A stretch of DNA of 64,000 nt, taken from an uncultured Sphingomonadaceae bacterium (GTDB lineage Bacteria > Pseudomonadota > Alphaproteobacteria > Sphingomonadales > Sphingomonadaceae). The DNA is taken from the NCBI GenBank assembly GCA_903871605.1, contig CAIQHF010000019.1:62001-126000 (forward strand). The letters are read 5' to 3'. The notes under the pieces were generated by a model. The model saw only the letters and a program-made list of their open reading frames with translations. It was not told the origin of the DNA and did no database searches. Shown here in pieces: positions 16,619 to 24,575 of the stretch. Every line of letters starts with the position of its first letter. The first letter of the stretch is position 1. A program made the translations under genes and the position numbers.

Positions 16619-18907
16619 TCAGGCTCTGATCCGCACCGGAACCGACTTGGCTGCGGGCACATGGCTCTGTTCGGCATGATGATCGAGCGACATCAGCACG
16701 TTGCACTCGGGATAATAGGCGCCGAGACAGCCTTCGGGGATGCTGTAGGGCATCACGATAAGCCCCTCGCGGGCGCGCCGCATGCCATCCTGCGCGTCGC
16801 TTTCGAGCGCGACGATCTGGCCTTCGCTCAGGCCCGCTTTGGCGATGTCGTTCGCGTTCATGAACAGCACGTCGCGGGTATTCCGCACGCCGCGGAAGCG
16901 GTCGTGATAGCCGTAGATCGTCGTGTTGAACTGATCGTTCGACCGCAGCGTCATCAACCGGTATCGACCCTCGGCATCGTCGAACCCGGTGGCGCATAAT
17001 CCGGTCGGCGCCAGAAACTCGGCCTTGCCGCTCGGCGTCAGCCAGACGCGTCCGGCCGCCTTGTTGCCCTTCCAGAAGCCGCCGGGCTCGAACATGCGCC
17101 GGTTGAAATCCTTGAACGGCTCGGGATAGGTCCGTTCGATCGCGTCGCGGATCGTCGCATAGTCGGCGACCCAGCCCGTCCAGTCGACCGCGGGATTGGC
17201 CGGCAGCAGACGCACGGCGATGCCCGCTACGATCGCAGGCTCCGAACGCAGATGCGGGCTGGCGGGCTCGGCCTTGCCGCGTGAACCGTGGATGCAGCCG
17301 GTCGAATCCTCCACCGAGACCGCTTGCGGGCCGGACGCCTGCACGTCGCGCTCGATCCGCCCCAGGCAGGGCAGCAAATAGGTGACCGCCCCGGCGAAGA
17401 GATGATTGCGGTTGAGCTTGGTGGCGATCTGCACCGACAGCCGCAGCCGTGGCCATGCCTCTTCCATCGCCGCCGTCTCGGGCACCGCGCGCAGGAAATT
17501 GCCGCCCAGCGCGACGAATGCGCGGACGCTCCCGTCGATCACGCCGCGGCAGCTCTCGACCGTATCCAACCCCTTTTCGCGCGGGCAGTGGAAACCATAT
17601 TGCGCCTCGATCCGCTCGACCGGGACGAGTTCGGTCTTCTCGGTGATCCCGACGGTGCGCTGACCCTGGACGTTCGAATGGCCGCGGACCGGCGTCGGCC
17701 CGGCACCGGGCTTGCCGATGTTGCCGCGCATCAGCAGCAGGTTGACGATCATGCGGACATTCTCGACACCCTTGACGTGCTGCGTGATCCCCATGCCGTA
17801 GATCGCCATCACCGCCGTCGCCTTGGCATAGAGCCGGGCGGACTCCTCGATCTCGGCGCGCGCCAGCCCCGATTCGCGCGTGATGTCGAGCCAGTCGGCG
17901 GCGCGGACCGCCGCGACGAATGCGTCGAAGCCGGTCGTATGCTCGGCAATGAAGGCATGATCGAGCACGCCTTCGCGCCCATTCGCCAACGCAGCATCGT
18001 CCCACTCGACGAGGCATTTGGCGATTCCCATCATCGCGCCGAGATCGCCGCCCGCGCGGAGCTGATGATATTGCGTCGAGATACGCGTTTCGCCGAGCGT
18101 CGCCATCTCGAGCGGGTTCTGCGGATCGGTGAAGCGCTCGAGCCCGCGCTCGCGCAGCGGATTGAAGGTGACGATCTCGACCCCGCGCTTTCGGCACGCG
18201 CGCAGATCGTGCAGCATCCGCGGCGCGTTCGATCCGACATTCTGCCCGAAGAAGAGGATCATGTCGGTATGCTCGAAATCCTCGAGCCGGGTCGTGCCGA
18301 CGGGCACGCCGATCGCCGCCTTCAGCCCGACCGAGGTCGATTCGTGGCACATGTTCGAGCTGTCGGGGAGGTTCTGGTTGCCGTACATCCGCGCCATCAG
18401 CGCATACATGTACGACGCCTCGAGGCTGGTGCGGCCCGAGGAATAGAACACCACCGATCGGGGATCGAGCGGCTGCAGCTCGCGGGCGATCTCGTCGAAT
18501 GCATCCTCCCACCCGCAGGCGACATATTTGTCGGTCGCGGGATCGTAGCGCAGCGGCTGTGTCAGCCGGCCATGTTGCTCGAGCTCGTAATCCGTCCAGC
18601 CGCGCAATTCGGTGAGCGTATGCTCGGCGAAGAATTCGGGCGTGGTGCGGTAGCTGGTGAGCTCCCACGCAGTCGCCTTCGCGCCCTCCTCGCAGAATTC
18701 GGCAGGATGGGGCTTGGCGGGCTTGGGCCAGGCGCAGCTGACGCACTGGAAACCGTCGGGCTTGTTCTGGCGGACGAGCTCGCGATAGCCCTCCGCCGGG
18801 ATCTTCTCGCGCGGCAGTATCTCGGCAAGCGAGCGCACCGAGCCCCAGCCCCCCGCGGGGCCGGCAAACGGGCTGAGGTCTGGCGAATCGGATTTCTGTT
18901 CGGTCAT
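16619..18907 (-). CDS. FdhF/YdeP-type molybdopterin oxidoreductase
   Basis: 762-aa molybdopterin enzyme of the DMSO-reductase superfamily, closest in layout to E. coli YdeP (about 759 aa, linked to acid resistance). Start MTEQKSDSPDL at 18907, behind GGGGACGG; the ORF track adds 25 codons. Features: an N-terminal C-x-x-C followed by WPKP, YSSGRTSLEASYMYALMAR, FFGQNVGSNAPRMLHD, RGHSNVQGQRTVGIT, and a C-terminal molybdopterin dinucleotide-binding domain with LMTLRSNDQFNTTIYG and FMNANDIAKAGLSEGQ. No signal peptide, so cytoplasmic. No partner FeS or cytochrome subunit is adjacent. Substrate unknown; the formate dehydrogenase label sometimes given to this family is not supported here. Confidence 0.88.
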   Translation of the reverse strand: MTEQKSDSPDLSPFAGPAGGWGSVRSLAEILPREKIPAEGYRELVRQNKPDGFQCVSCAWPKPAKPHPAEFCEEGAKATAWELTSYRTTPEFFAEHTLTELRGWTDYELEQHGRLTQPLRYDPATDKYVACGWEDAFDEIARELQPLDPRSVVFYSSGRTSLEASYMYALMARMYGNQNLPDSSNMCHESTSVGLKAAIGVPVGTTRLEDFEHTDMILFFGQNVGSNAPRMLHDLRACRKRGVEIVTFNPLRERGLERFTDPQNPLEMATLGETRISTQYHQLRAGGDLGAMMGIAKCLVEWDDAALANGREGVLDHAFIAEHTTGFDAFVAAVRAADWLDITRESGLARAEIEESARLYAKATAVMAIYGMGITQHVKGVENVRMIVNLLLMRGNIGKPGAGPTPVRGHSNVQGQRTVGITEKTELVPVERIEAQYGFHCPREKGLDTVESCRGVIDGSVRAFVALGGNFLRAVPETAAMEEAWPRLRLSVQIATKLNRNHLFAGAVTYLLPCLGRIERDVQASGPQAVSVEDSTGCIHGSRGKAEPASPHLRSEPAIVAGIAVRLLPANPAVDWTGWVADYATIRDAIERTYPEPFKDFNRRMFEPGGFWKGNKAAGRVWLTPSGKAEFLAPTGLCATGFDDAEGRYRLMTLRSNDQFNTTIYGYHDRFRGVRNTRDVLFMNANDIAKAGLSEGQIVALESDAQDGMRRAREGLIVMPYSIPEGCLGAYYPECNVLMSLDHHAEQSHVPAAKSVPVRIRA

Positions 18908-18996
18908 GTCCGTCCCCTTCACCGATCGAACGCGCCGCTTGCCACGAGGATGCGCCGCGGCGGGCGACTTTCTCGAGATCATGCTATGCCCGGCAG

Positions 18997-19626
18997 ATGC
19001 GCCGACCGCTCCGCCTTAGCCGCAGAACGCTGATCAGCGCGGCGGCGCCGGCATTGTTGAGCGTCGCATCGTCGCAAGCGCGATCCGCGCAACGGGGACT
19101 CGCCGCCGCCGCGCCGATGGTGAACCCCTGGCTGGTCGACCGCGCACTCGACTCGCTCGCACGGCACAATCCGCTCGTCTGGTCGCGCGACGTCGTGGCG
19201 ATCGTCGACTTCGGCCTGCCCTCGTCGGTGCCACGTTTCCACCTGGTCGATATCCTCGCGGGCAGGACGACCAGCCTGCGCGTCACGCACGGCAAGGGTT
19301 CGGACCCCGATCATACCGGTCTGCTGCAAAGCTTCTCGAACGCCGCAGGCTCGATGGCGACATCCGAAGGCGCCTATCTCACCGGCGACACCTATGTCGG
19401 CGTCCACGGCCTGTCGCGTCGCCTGACCGGGCTCGATTCGACCAACGATGCGGCGGAAGCCCGGGCAATCGTGATCCATGCGGCATGGTATGCCGATCCC
19501 GCGCTGATCGCGACGCAGGGCAAGCTCGGCCGCAGCGACGGCTGCTTCGCCGTCGGCGAGCAGGACATCGCGCTGCTGCTCGCGCGGCTCGGTCCCGGGC
19601 GGCTGATCTTTGCCGGACGCGCATGA
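18997..19626 (+). CDS. Murein L,D-transpeptidase catalytic-domain family protein (YkuD_2-like)
   Basis: 209 aa. The N-terminus RRPLRLSRRTLISAAAPALLSVA is an export signal with a twin-arginine character. The mature part has the pattern of catalytic-domain L,D-transpeptidase relatives: TYVGVHGLS, then ARAIVIHAAWYAD with the histidine, and GRSDGCFAVGE with the catalytic-type cysteine C183. Such proteins act on peptidoglycan peptides in the periplasm. Divergent from the YdeP-like gene with an 89-bp gap. Activity of this subfamily is inferred from motifs. Confidence 0.82.
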   Translation: MRRPLRLSRRTLISAAAPALLSVASSQARSAQRGLAAAAPMVNPWLVDRALDSLARHNPLVWSRDVVAIVDFGLPSSVPRFHLVDILAGRTTSLRVTHGKGSDPDHTGLLQSFSNAAGSMATSEGAYLTGDTYVGVHGLSRRLTGLDSTNDAAEARAIVIHAAWYADPALIATQGKLGRSDGCFAVGEQDIALLLARLGPGRLIFAGRA

Positions 19627-19717
19627 CGCATCCGCTGCGCGCCGCGCGCGTTGTCGGCTTGACAAGCCACCGCGCCCCGCGCGCCTATCGACCATCCTTC
19701 CGACCATTGGAGAGACG

Positions 19718-21013
19718 ATGAGCAAGCCCGCCCTACTGACCTCGTCGGGTCTGCATCTTCGCCCCGATCCGGCGCGCACGGTGATCCGGCCTTTCGATCT
19801 CGCCTATCCCGACGCCTTCCGGAACGACGCGCATCCGCGGATGGAGCAGATCGTCGACCGCGTGCTGTCGCTCGACGCCGCGAGCCTTGCCGATGAGCAT
19901 CGCGCGATCATCGCATCGCTCGACGAACGCCATCGCGACGTCGAGGGCCTGCTGAAGCGCCGGTTCGAGCAGGTTCGCGCGCAGGTGCCGCAGGCGGAAT
20001 CGCTGTCGGACGAGGCCAGGCTGGTCGTCGCGGCCTATTTCAGCGAGGAATATTCGTTCGAGGCGGCGGCGCTGTTCAATCCCAGCATGGTCGCGCGCGC
20101 CGATCAGACCGGCACCGCCCCCGGCGAGATCCGCTTCTTCCTGTCGCTACGGGGAATCGGCGAGGGGCATGTCTCGTCGGTCACCTTCCGCACCGGGACG
20201 TGGAGCGCCGCCAACGGCTTTGCGATCGACAATCCCAGTTCGCAGGCGGTGTCGCCACTGATCGAGACCTGCGCGAAGGGGGAAGAAACCGGCGTCACGC
20301 ACATCGTCTGCGAAGGCAGCCGCGACGTCTCGGAAAGCGTGCTGTTCCCGGTGACGCCGAGCCAGCGCCAGGGCATCGAGGATCTCCGCCTCGTCCGCTT
20401 CGTCGAGGACGACGGATCGGTCCATATCCTCGGCACCTATACCGCCTTCGACGGACGCGACGCGCGATCGGAGTTGCTGCGCGCGACGGGTTTCCGCAAT
20501 TTCGCGATGACGCCGCTCAAAGGATCGGCCGCCTCCGCCAAGGGCATGGCGCTGTTCCCGCGCCGGATCGACGGACGCTATTTCATGCTGGGCCGGCAGG
20601 ATAATGAAAGCATCTGGCTGCTCTCGTCGGACGACCTCTACAGCTGGGATGGCGGCGCCAAGCTGGTCTCGCCGCGCTACCCCTGGGAGTTCGTCCAGAT
20701 GGGCAATTGCGGCGCCCCGATCGAAATCGACGAGGGCTGGCTCGTGCTCACCCACGGCGTCGGCATGGTTCGCAACTATTGCATGGGCGCGTGCCTGCTC
20801 GACAAGGCCGATCCCTCCAAGCTTCTTGCGCGCACGGTCGAGCCGATCCTGCGGCCGAGCCCGCAGGAGCGCGACGGCTATGTCCCCAACGTCGTCTATA
20901 GCTGTGGCGCAATGGTACACGACCGGACGCTGTTGCTGCCCTACGGCGTCGCCGACAATTTCGCGACCTTCGCGAGCGGCTCGGTCGACGATCTGCTCCA
21001 GTCGATGGCATGA
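19718..21013 (+). CDS. GH130 family mannoside phosphorylase-like protein
   Basis: 431-aa five-bladed beta-propeller protein of glycoside hydrolase family 130, whose members mostly phosphorolyse beta-mannosides to mannose-1-phosphate. Start at 19718 with a GGAGAG site; the ORF track's 36 extra codons are upstream noise. Landmarks: FNPSMVARADQTG, EGSRDVSESVLFPVTPSQ, GRQDNESIWLLSSDDLYSW, GNCGAPIEIDEGWLVLTHGV and VVYSCGAMVHDRTLLLPYGVAD. No signal peptide, so cytoplasmic. The stop overlaps the start of a Kir-type channel gene. A GH47 alpha-mannosidase is 5 kb away, hinting at mannoside use, but they are not one operon. Confidence 0.88.
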   Translation: MSKPALLTSSGLHLRPDPARTVIRPFDLAYPDAFRNDAHPRMEQIVDRVLSLDAASLADEHRAIIASLDERHRDVEGLLKRRFEQVRAQVPQAESLSDEARLVVAAYFSEEYSFEAAALFNPSMVARADQTGTAPGEIRFFLSLRGIGEGHVSSVTFRTGTWSAANGFAIDNPSSQAVSPLIETCAKGEETGVTHIVCEGSRDVSESVLFPVTPSQRQGIEDLRLVRFVEDDGSVHILGTYTAFDGRDARSELLRATGFRNFAMTPLKGSAASAKGMALFPRRIDGRYFMLGRQDNESIWLLSSDDLYSWDGGAKLVSPRYPWEFVQMGNCGAPIEIDEGWLVLTHGVGMVRNYCMGACLLDKADPSKLLARTVEPILRPSPQERDGYVPNVVYSCGAMVHDRTLLLPYGVADNFATFASGSVDDLLQSMA

Positions 21014-21900
21014 CGCGCGCGCCGCGGCGCCCGCGCCGGCGCCATATCGATCTCGGCAGCTTCGAGGCGGTCAAGATCGGCGGCCCCGGCGCCTTCGTCG
21101 ATCTCTACTACGCGCTGATGGAGATACGCTGGCCGGCGTTCTTCGCGCTGGTGTCGGCCGCTTTCGTGCTCGTCAATCTGCTCTTCGGGCTGCTCTATGC
21201 GGCCCTCCCCGGTGCGATCGCCAATATGACGCCGGGATCGATCGCCGACGGATTCTTCTTCTCGGTCGAGACGCTGGGGACGGTCGGCTATGGTAATATG
21301 GCGCCGGCGACGCGGCTGGGCCATTCGATCGCCGCCACCGAAATCCTGCTCGGCCTGTTCTTCTCCGCGACGATGACGGGGCTGATCTTCGCGCGCTTCG
21401 CACGCCCCCGCGACAGCGTCCTGTTCAGCCGCGTCGCGGTGATCAGCGAGGTCGGCGACCAGCTGATGCTGATGGTTCGTCTCGCCTCGATCCGCGCGCG
21501 TCCGCTCGCCGACGTCAGCGCGCAGATGTCGTGGCTCGAGCGGATCGAGCTTGCCGACGGCCGCGTCTTCAGGCGGCTCAACGACCTGCCGCTGGTCCGC
21601 GCGCAGAACCCCGCGCTCGCGCTCGCCTGGACGTTGGTCCACGTCATCGAGCCCGGCTCGCCGATGCTTGCAGCGCTCAAGGGGACCGATCGTTTCCAGC
21701 TCACCGTAACGGTGGGCGGGATCGACACGCTGCTCGCCAGCCAGACGCTCGGCGGCCACAGCTATCGTCGCGAGGATATCCGCCTGGCGCATGACTTCGA
21801 GGACGTCATCCTCGACGAGGATGGCATCATCCACCTCGATCTCTCTAAACTCCACGACGTTCGACCGAGCGCCGCCCGCGCGCAGGAGCCGCCCGCTTAG
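21010..21900 (+). CDS. Inward-rectifier (KirBac-type) potassium channel
   Basis: 296-aa ion channel: basic N-terminus, slide-helix region (DLYYALMEIRWPAFF), TM1, pore helix, the selectivity filter TVGYGN at residues 91-96, TM2 (ILLGLFFSATMTGLIFARFARP), and a C-terminal immunoglobulin-like cytoplasmic domain. Length and layout match bacterial Kir channels, which form tetramers conducting potassium. ATGA overlap with the GH130 gene implies translational coupling to it, though no functional link is known to me. Confidence 0.93.
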   Translation: MTRAPRRPRRRHIDLGSFEAVKIGGPGAFVDLYYALMEIRWPAFFALVSAAFVLVNLLFGLLYAALPGAIANMTPGSIADGFFFSVETLGTVGYGNMAPATRLGHSIAATEILLGLFFSATMTGLIFARFARPRDSVLFSRVAVISEVGDQLMLMVRLASIRARPLADVSAQMSWLERIELADGRVFRRLNDLPLVRAQNPALALAWTLVHVIEPGSPMLAALKGTDRFQLTVTVGGIDTLLASQTLGGHSYRREDIRLAHDFEDVILDEDGIIHLDLSKLHDVRPSAARAQEPPA

Positions 21901-22002
21901 AGGCCTTGCTTTCCACGCGGAACCGCGGCACGCTCACTTCCGACACGCGAAAACGGAAACGCAGAGTTCCGGACCGCGTCGATCGATCGAGAGGATGACG
22001 AT

Positions 22003-22125
22003 ATGGCTGACAAGATTTTCGGTGCCGTGGGCTGCAACAAGAGCGAGCTCAAGCTGGTCAAGCGCCAGCCGGCGACGGCCGCCACCAGCCTGCCCGGCAA
22101 CGCCGACACGCGCACCACGCGTTGA
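22003..22125 (+). CDS. Small hypothetical protein (40 aa)
   Basis: Too short for the ORF track. MADKIFGAVGCNKSELKLVK, then a Thr/Ala/Arg-rich tail, terminated by TGA. AGAGG lies 8 nt upstream of the ATG. It contains one cysteine and no membrane segment. It lies 102 nt after the Kir gene in an otherwise empty interval. Coding potential is judged only from the ribosome site and composition; function unknown. Confidence 0.4.
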   Translation: MADKIFGAVGCNKSELKLVKRQPATAATSLPGNADTRTTR

Positions 22126-22295
22126 TCCGGGCGGCGCACGCCGCCTGACGCGCGCCGGCCGCGTGCTCGGGCCGCTCCGGTTGCCGGGGCGACTGAACGG
22201 TGTCCGGCGCGTCGCCGCCCGCCGTAATCGCCGCGCCGGAACCCAGGCCCATACCGATTGTTTCGTACCGGCAATCAACGGCTTGGGAGTGGCAC

Positions 22296-22451
22296 GTGCT
22301 CGGCACCATCCTCATCATCATCCTGATCCTCGCCCTGGTCGGTGCCCTGCCGACCTGGGGACACAGCCGCAGCTGGGGCTATGGCCCATCGGGCGGCCTC
22401 GGGTTGATCGTGATCATCCTGATCATACTGGTGTTGCTCGGCCGTCTCTGA
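22296..22451 (+). CDS. DUF3309 small membrane protein
   Basis: 51-aa protein with two hydrophobic segments (LGTILIIILILALVGALP and GLIVIILIILVLLGRL) around a conserved WGHSRSWGYGPSGG centre, typical of DUF3309. The ORF track opens at 22200 but adds a non-conserved leader; the GTG at 22296 follows GGGAG with good spacing and gives the family's usual N-terminus. Inner-membrane, function unknown. Convergent with holC. Confidence 0.85.
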   Translation: MLGTILIIILILALVGALPTWGHSRSWGYGPSGGLGLIVIILIILVLLGRL

Positions 22452-22482
22452 GCCGCACGCGTATGGCGGCTGGCGTGCAGCA

Positions 22483-22911
22483 TCAGGCGATCTGCGCCCA
22501 GCCTCCGGCCTCGTCCTGGCGCCAGTAGCGCGGCTCGACGCCGTCGCGGCCCCGGAGCGCGCGCCACGCGGCGCGCGCAGGCTCGATCGAGCGGTCGTCG
22601 AAGAAGTGGAACGCGCGCTCGAACCCAGTGGCCGCGTCGCGCCATTCGCCATCCACGAGCGCGACATGGCGAGCGGCATTGACGGGGTCGATCGAGGCTG
22701 CGATCAGCACCGGCTGGTCCGCGCCTTCGCGGCCGTGCGGCAGGAAGTCGTCGGCCGACACCGTCCATAATGCCTCGTCGAGCGCTGCCGCCTGCGCCTC
22801 GTCGCCGGTCACCACCAGCAGCCGCCCGCCCCCGGCGAGGACGCGCGTCGCGATCCGCACGAGCACGCTGGCGAGCGGATCGCGGCCGAGCTGGTAGAAA
22901 TCGACCTGCAT
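22483..22911 (-). CDS. holC: DNA polymerase III subunit chi
   Basis: 142-aa clamp-loader accessory subunit that contacts single-strand-binding protein. MQVDFYQLGRDPLASVLVRI is the typical N-terminus, and RAFHFFDDRSIEPARAAWRAL and YWRQDEAGGW are family features. It begins 18 nt after pepA on the same strand; the pepA-holC pairing is widespread in Gram-negative bacteria and supports both calls. Confidence 0.94.
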   Translation of the reverse strand: MQVDFYQLGRDPLASVLVRIATRVLAGGGRLLVVTGDEAQAAALDEALWTVSADDFLPHGREGADQPVLIAASIDPVNAARHVALVDGEWRDAATGFERAFHFFDDRSIEPARAAWRALRGRDGVEPRYWRQDEAGGWAQIA

Positions 22912-22929
22912 CGCCCGCGATCGCCCTTA

Positions 22930-24399
22930 TCAGCCTTCGATCGTGTCCGCGACGAACCGGTCGAGCAGCCGCACGCCGTAGCCGGTCGCGCCCTTGTCCC
23001 ACGTCGCGCCGGCCTTGGCCGACCAGGCCATGCCCGCGATATCGAGATGCGCCCACAGCACGCCGTCTTCGACATAGCGCTTGATGAACTGCGCGGCGGT
23101 GATCGATCCCGCCTGGCGGGGCCCGACATTCTTCATGTCGGCGATCGGCGAGTCGATCAGCTTGTCATAGGCGTCGGACAGCGGGAACCGCCACAGCTTG
23201 TCGCCGACGCCGAGGCCCGCCGCCGTGAGCTGACCGGCGAGCGCGTCGTCGTTCGAGAACAGACCGCCATATTCGTGGCCGAGCGCCACGATCATCGCAC
23301 CCGTCAGCGTCGCGAGATCGACGATCGTCTTGACGCCGTGCGTGCGCTGAACCCAGGTGATCGCATCGCACAGCACGAGACGCCCCTCAGCGTCGGTGTT
23401 GATGACCTCGATCGTCTTGCCCGACATCGAGGTGACGACGTCGCCGGGGCGCTGCGCATTGCCGTCGGGCATGTTCTCGACGAGGCCGCAGACACCGATG
23501 ATGTTCGCCTTCGCCTTGCGACCAGCGAGCGCGAGCATCGCGCCCGCGACCGCGCCGGCGCCGCCCATGTCCCACTTCATGTCTTCCATGCCCGCGGCGG
23601 GCTTGATCGAGATGCCGCCGGTATCGAAGGTGACGCCCTTGCCGACGAACGCGATCGGATCGACGTCCGCCCCCTTCCAGCGCAGCACCAGTAGCTGCGC
23701 CTCGCGTCGCGAGCCCTGCGCCACGCCGAGCAATGCGCCCATGCCGAGCTTGGCCATCTCCGCCTCGCCGAGCACCTCGATCTCGACGCCGGCCGCGGTC
23801 AACGGGCCGCGCACGCGCTCGACGAAGCTTGCCGGATAGATGATGTTGGCGGGCTCGGTGACGAGCTCGCGGGTCAGCAAGATGCCCTCGGCGATCGCCT
23901 TCAGCGGCGCCCAGGCCGCCTCGGCGCCGGCTTCGGCACCGACGATCACGATATCGGTGAGGCTGGGCCTCTGGCTCGGCTTGAGCGTGGTCCGGTAGCG
24001 ATCGTAGCGCCAGTTGCGCAGCACCGCACCGAATGCGATCCGCGCCGCGCGCTCTGCCGTCGTGCGATGGCCGGTCAGGTCGACGACCAGCACCGTCTCG
24101 CCCGAGACCTGCAGCTTGGCGGCGAGCGCCCCGCCCGCCCCCTCATAGGCGGAGTCGGTCGTCCCCGCGCCAAGCCCGGCGAGCAGGATGCGGCGAGACT
24201 CGCCGCCGTCGATCGCGAACAGCTCGACCACCGATCCGGCCTCGCCCTCGAAGCGCGTGGCCGCGGCGGCGCGGCGGACCAACTCGACGGCGTCGGCCGG
24301 GAGCGCGGCCAGGCGGCCCGCATCGGCGACGCCCGAGGCAAGCGGCAAAGCGAGCGCATAGGCGCCGGTGGGCCGGCGGTCGGCGAAACGCACGTTCAT
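22930..24399 (-). CDS. pepA: Leucyl aminopeptidase (M17)
   Basis: 489-aa cytosolic di-metal aminopeptidase removing N-terminal residues from peptides. The M17 signature NTDAEGRLVL is intact, and VGKGVTFDTGGISIKP and KWDMGGAGAV supply further metal ligands. Start MNVRFADRRP at 24399; the track's 19 extra codons run into the divergent lptD upstream region. Operon with holC. Confidence 0.96.
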   Translation of the reverse strand: MNVRFADRRPTGAYALALPLASGVADAGRLAALPADAVELVRRAAAATRFEGEAGSVVELFAIDGGESRRILLAGLGAGTTDSAYEGAGGALAAKLQVSGETVLVVDLTGHRTTAERAARIAFGAVLRNWRYDRYRTTLKPSQRPSLTDIVIVGAEAGAEAAWAPLKAIAEGILLTRELVTEPANIIYPASFVERVRGPLTAAGVEIEVLGEAEMAKLGMGALLGVAQGSRREAQLLVLRWKGADVDPIAFVGKGVTFDTGGISIKPAAGMEDMKWDMGGAGAVAGAMLALAGRKAKANIIGVCGLVENMPDGNAQRPGDVVTSMSGKTIEVINTDAEGRLVLCDAITWVQRTHGVKTIVDLATLTGAMIVALGHEYGGLFSNDDALAGQLTAAGLGVGDKLWRFPLSDAYDKLIDSPIADMKNVGPRQAGSITAAQFIKRYVEDGVLWAHLDIAGMAWSAKAGATWDKGATGYGVRLLDRFVADTIEG

Positions 24400-24575
24400 C
24401 GGATTCTGAAGCCTCCATCGCGAGCGCCGGAAGGCGCCGTGCCGCGCATATGGCAAGCCCGGCGCGTGCGCGCCAGCCCTTCACTCGTCGCTTCTCGCGC
24501 CGGGGGAGATTGCGGAGCCGGCGCGGCAATGCGATAGCCCCGCCAAAGCGCTGCCGAACGGGCACCGGGGGACGA

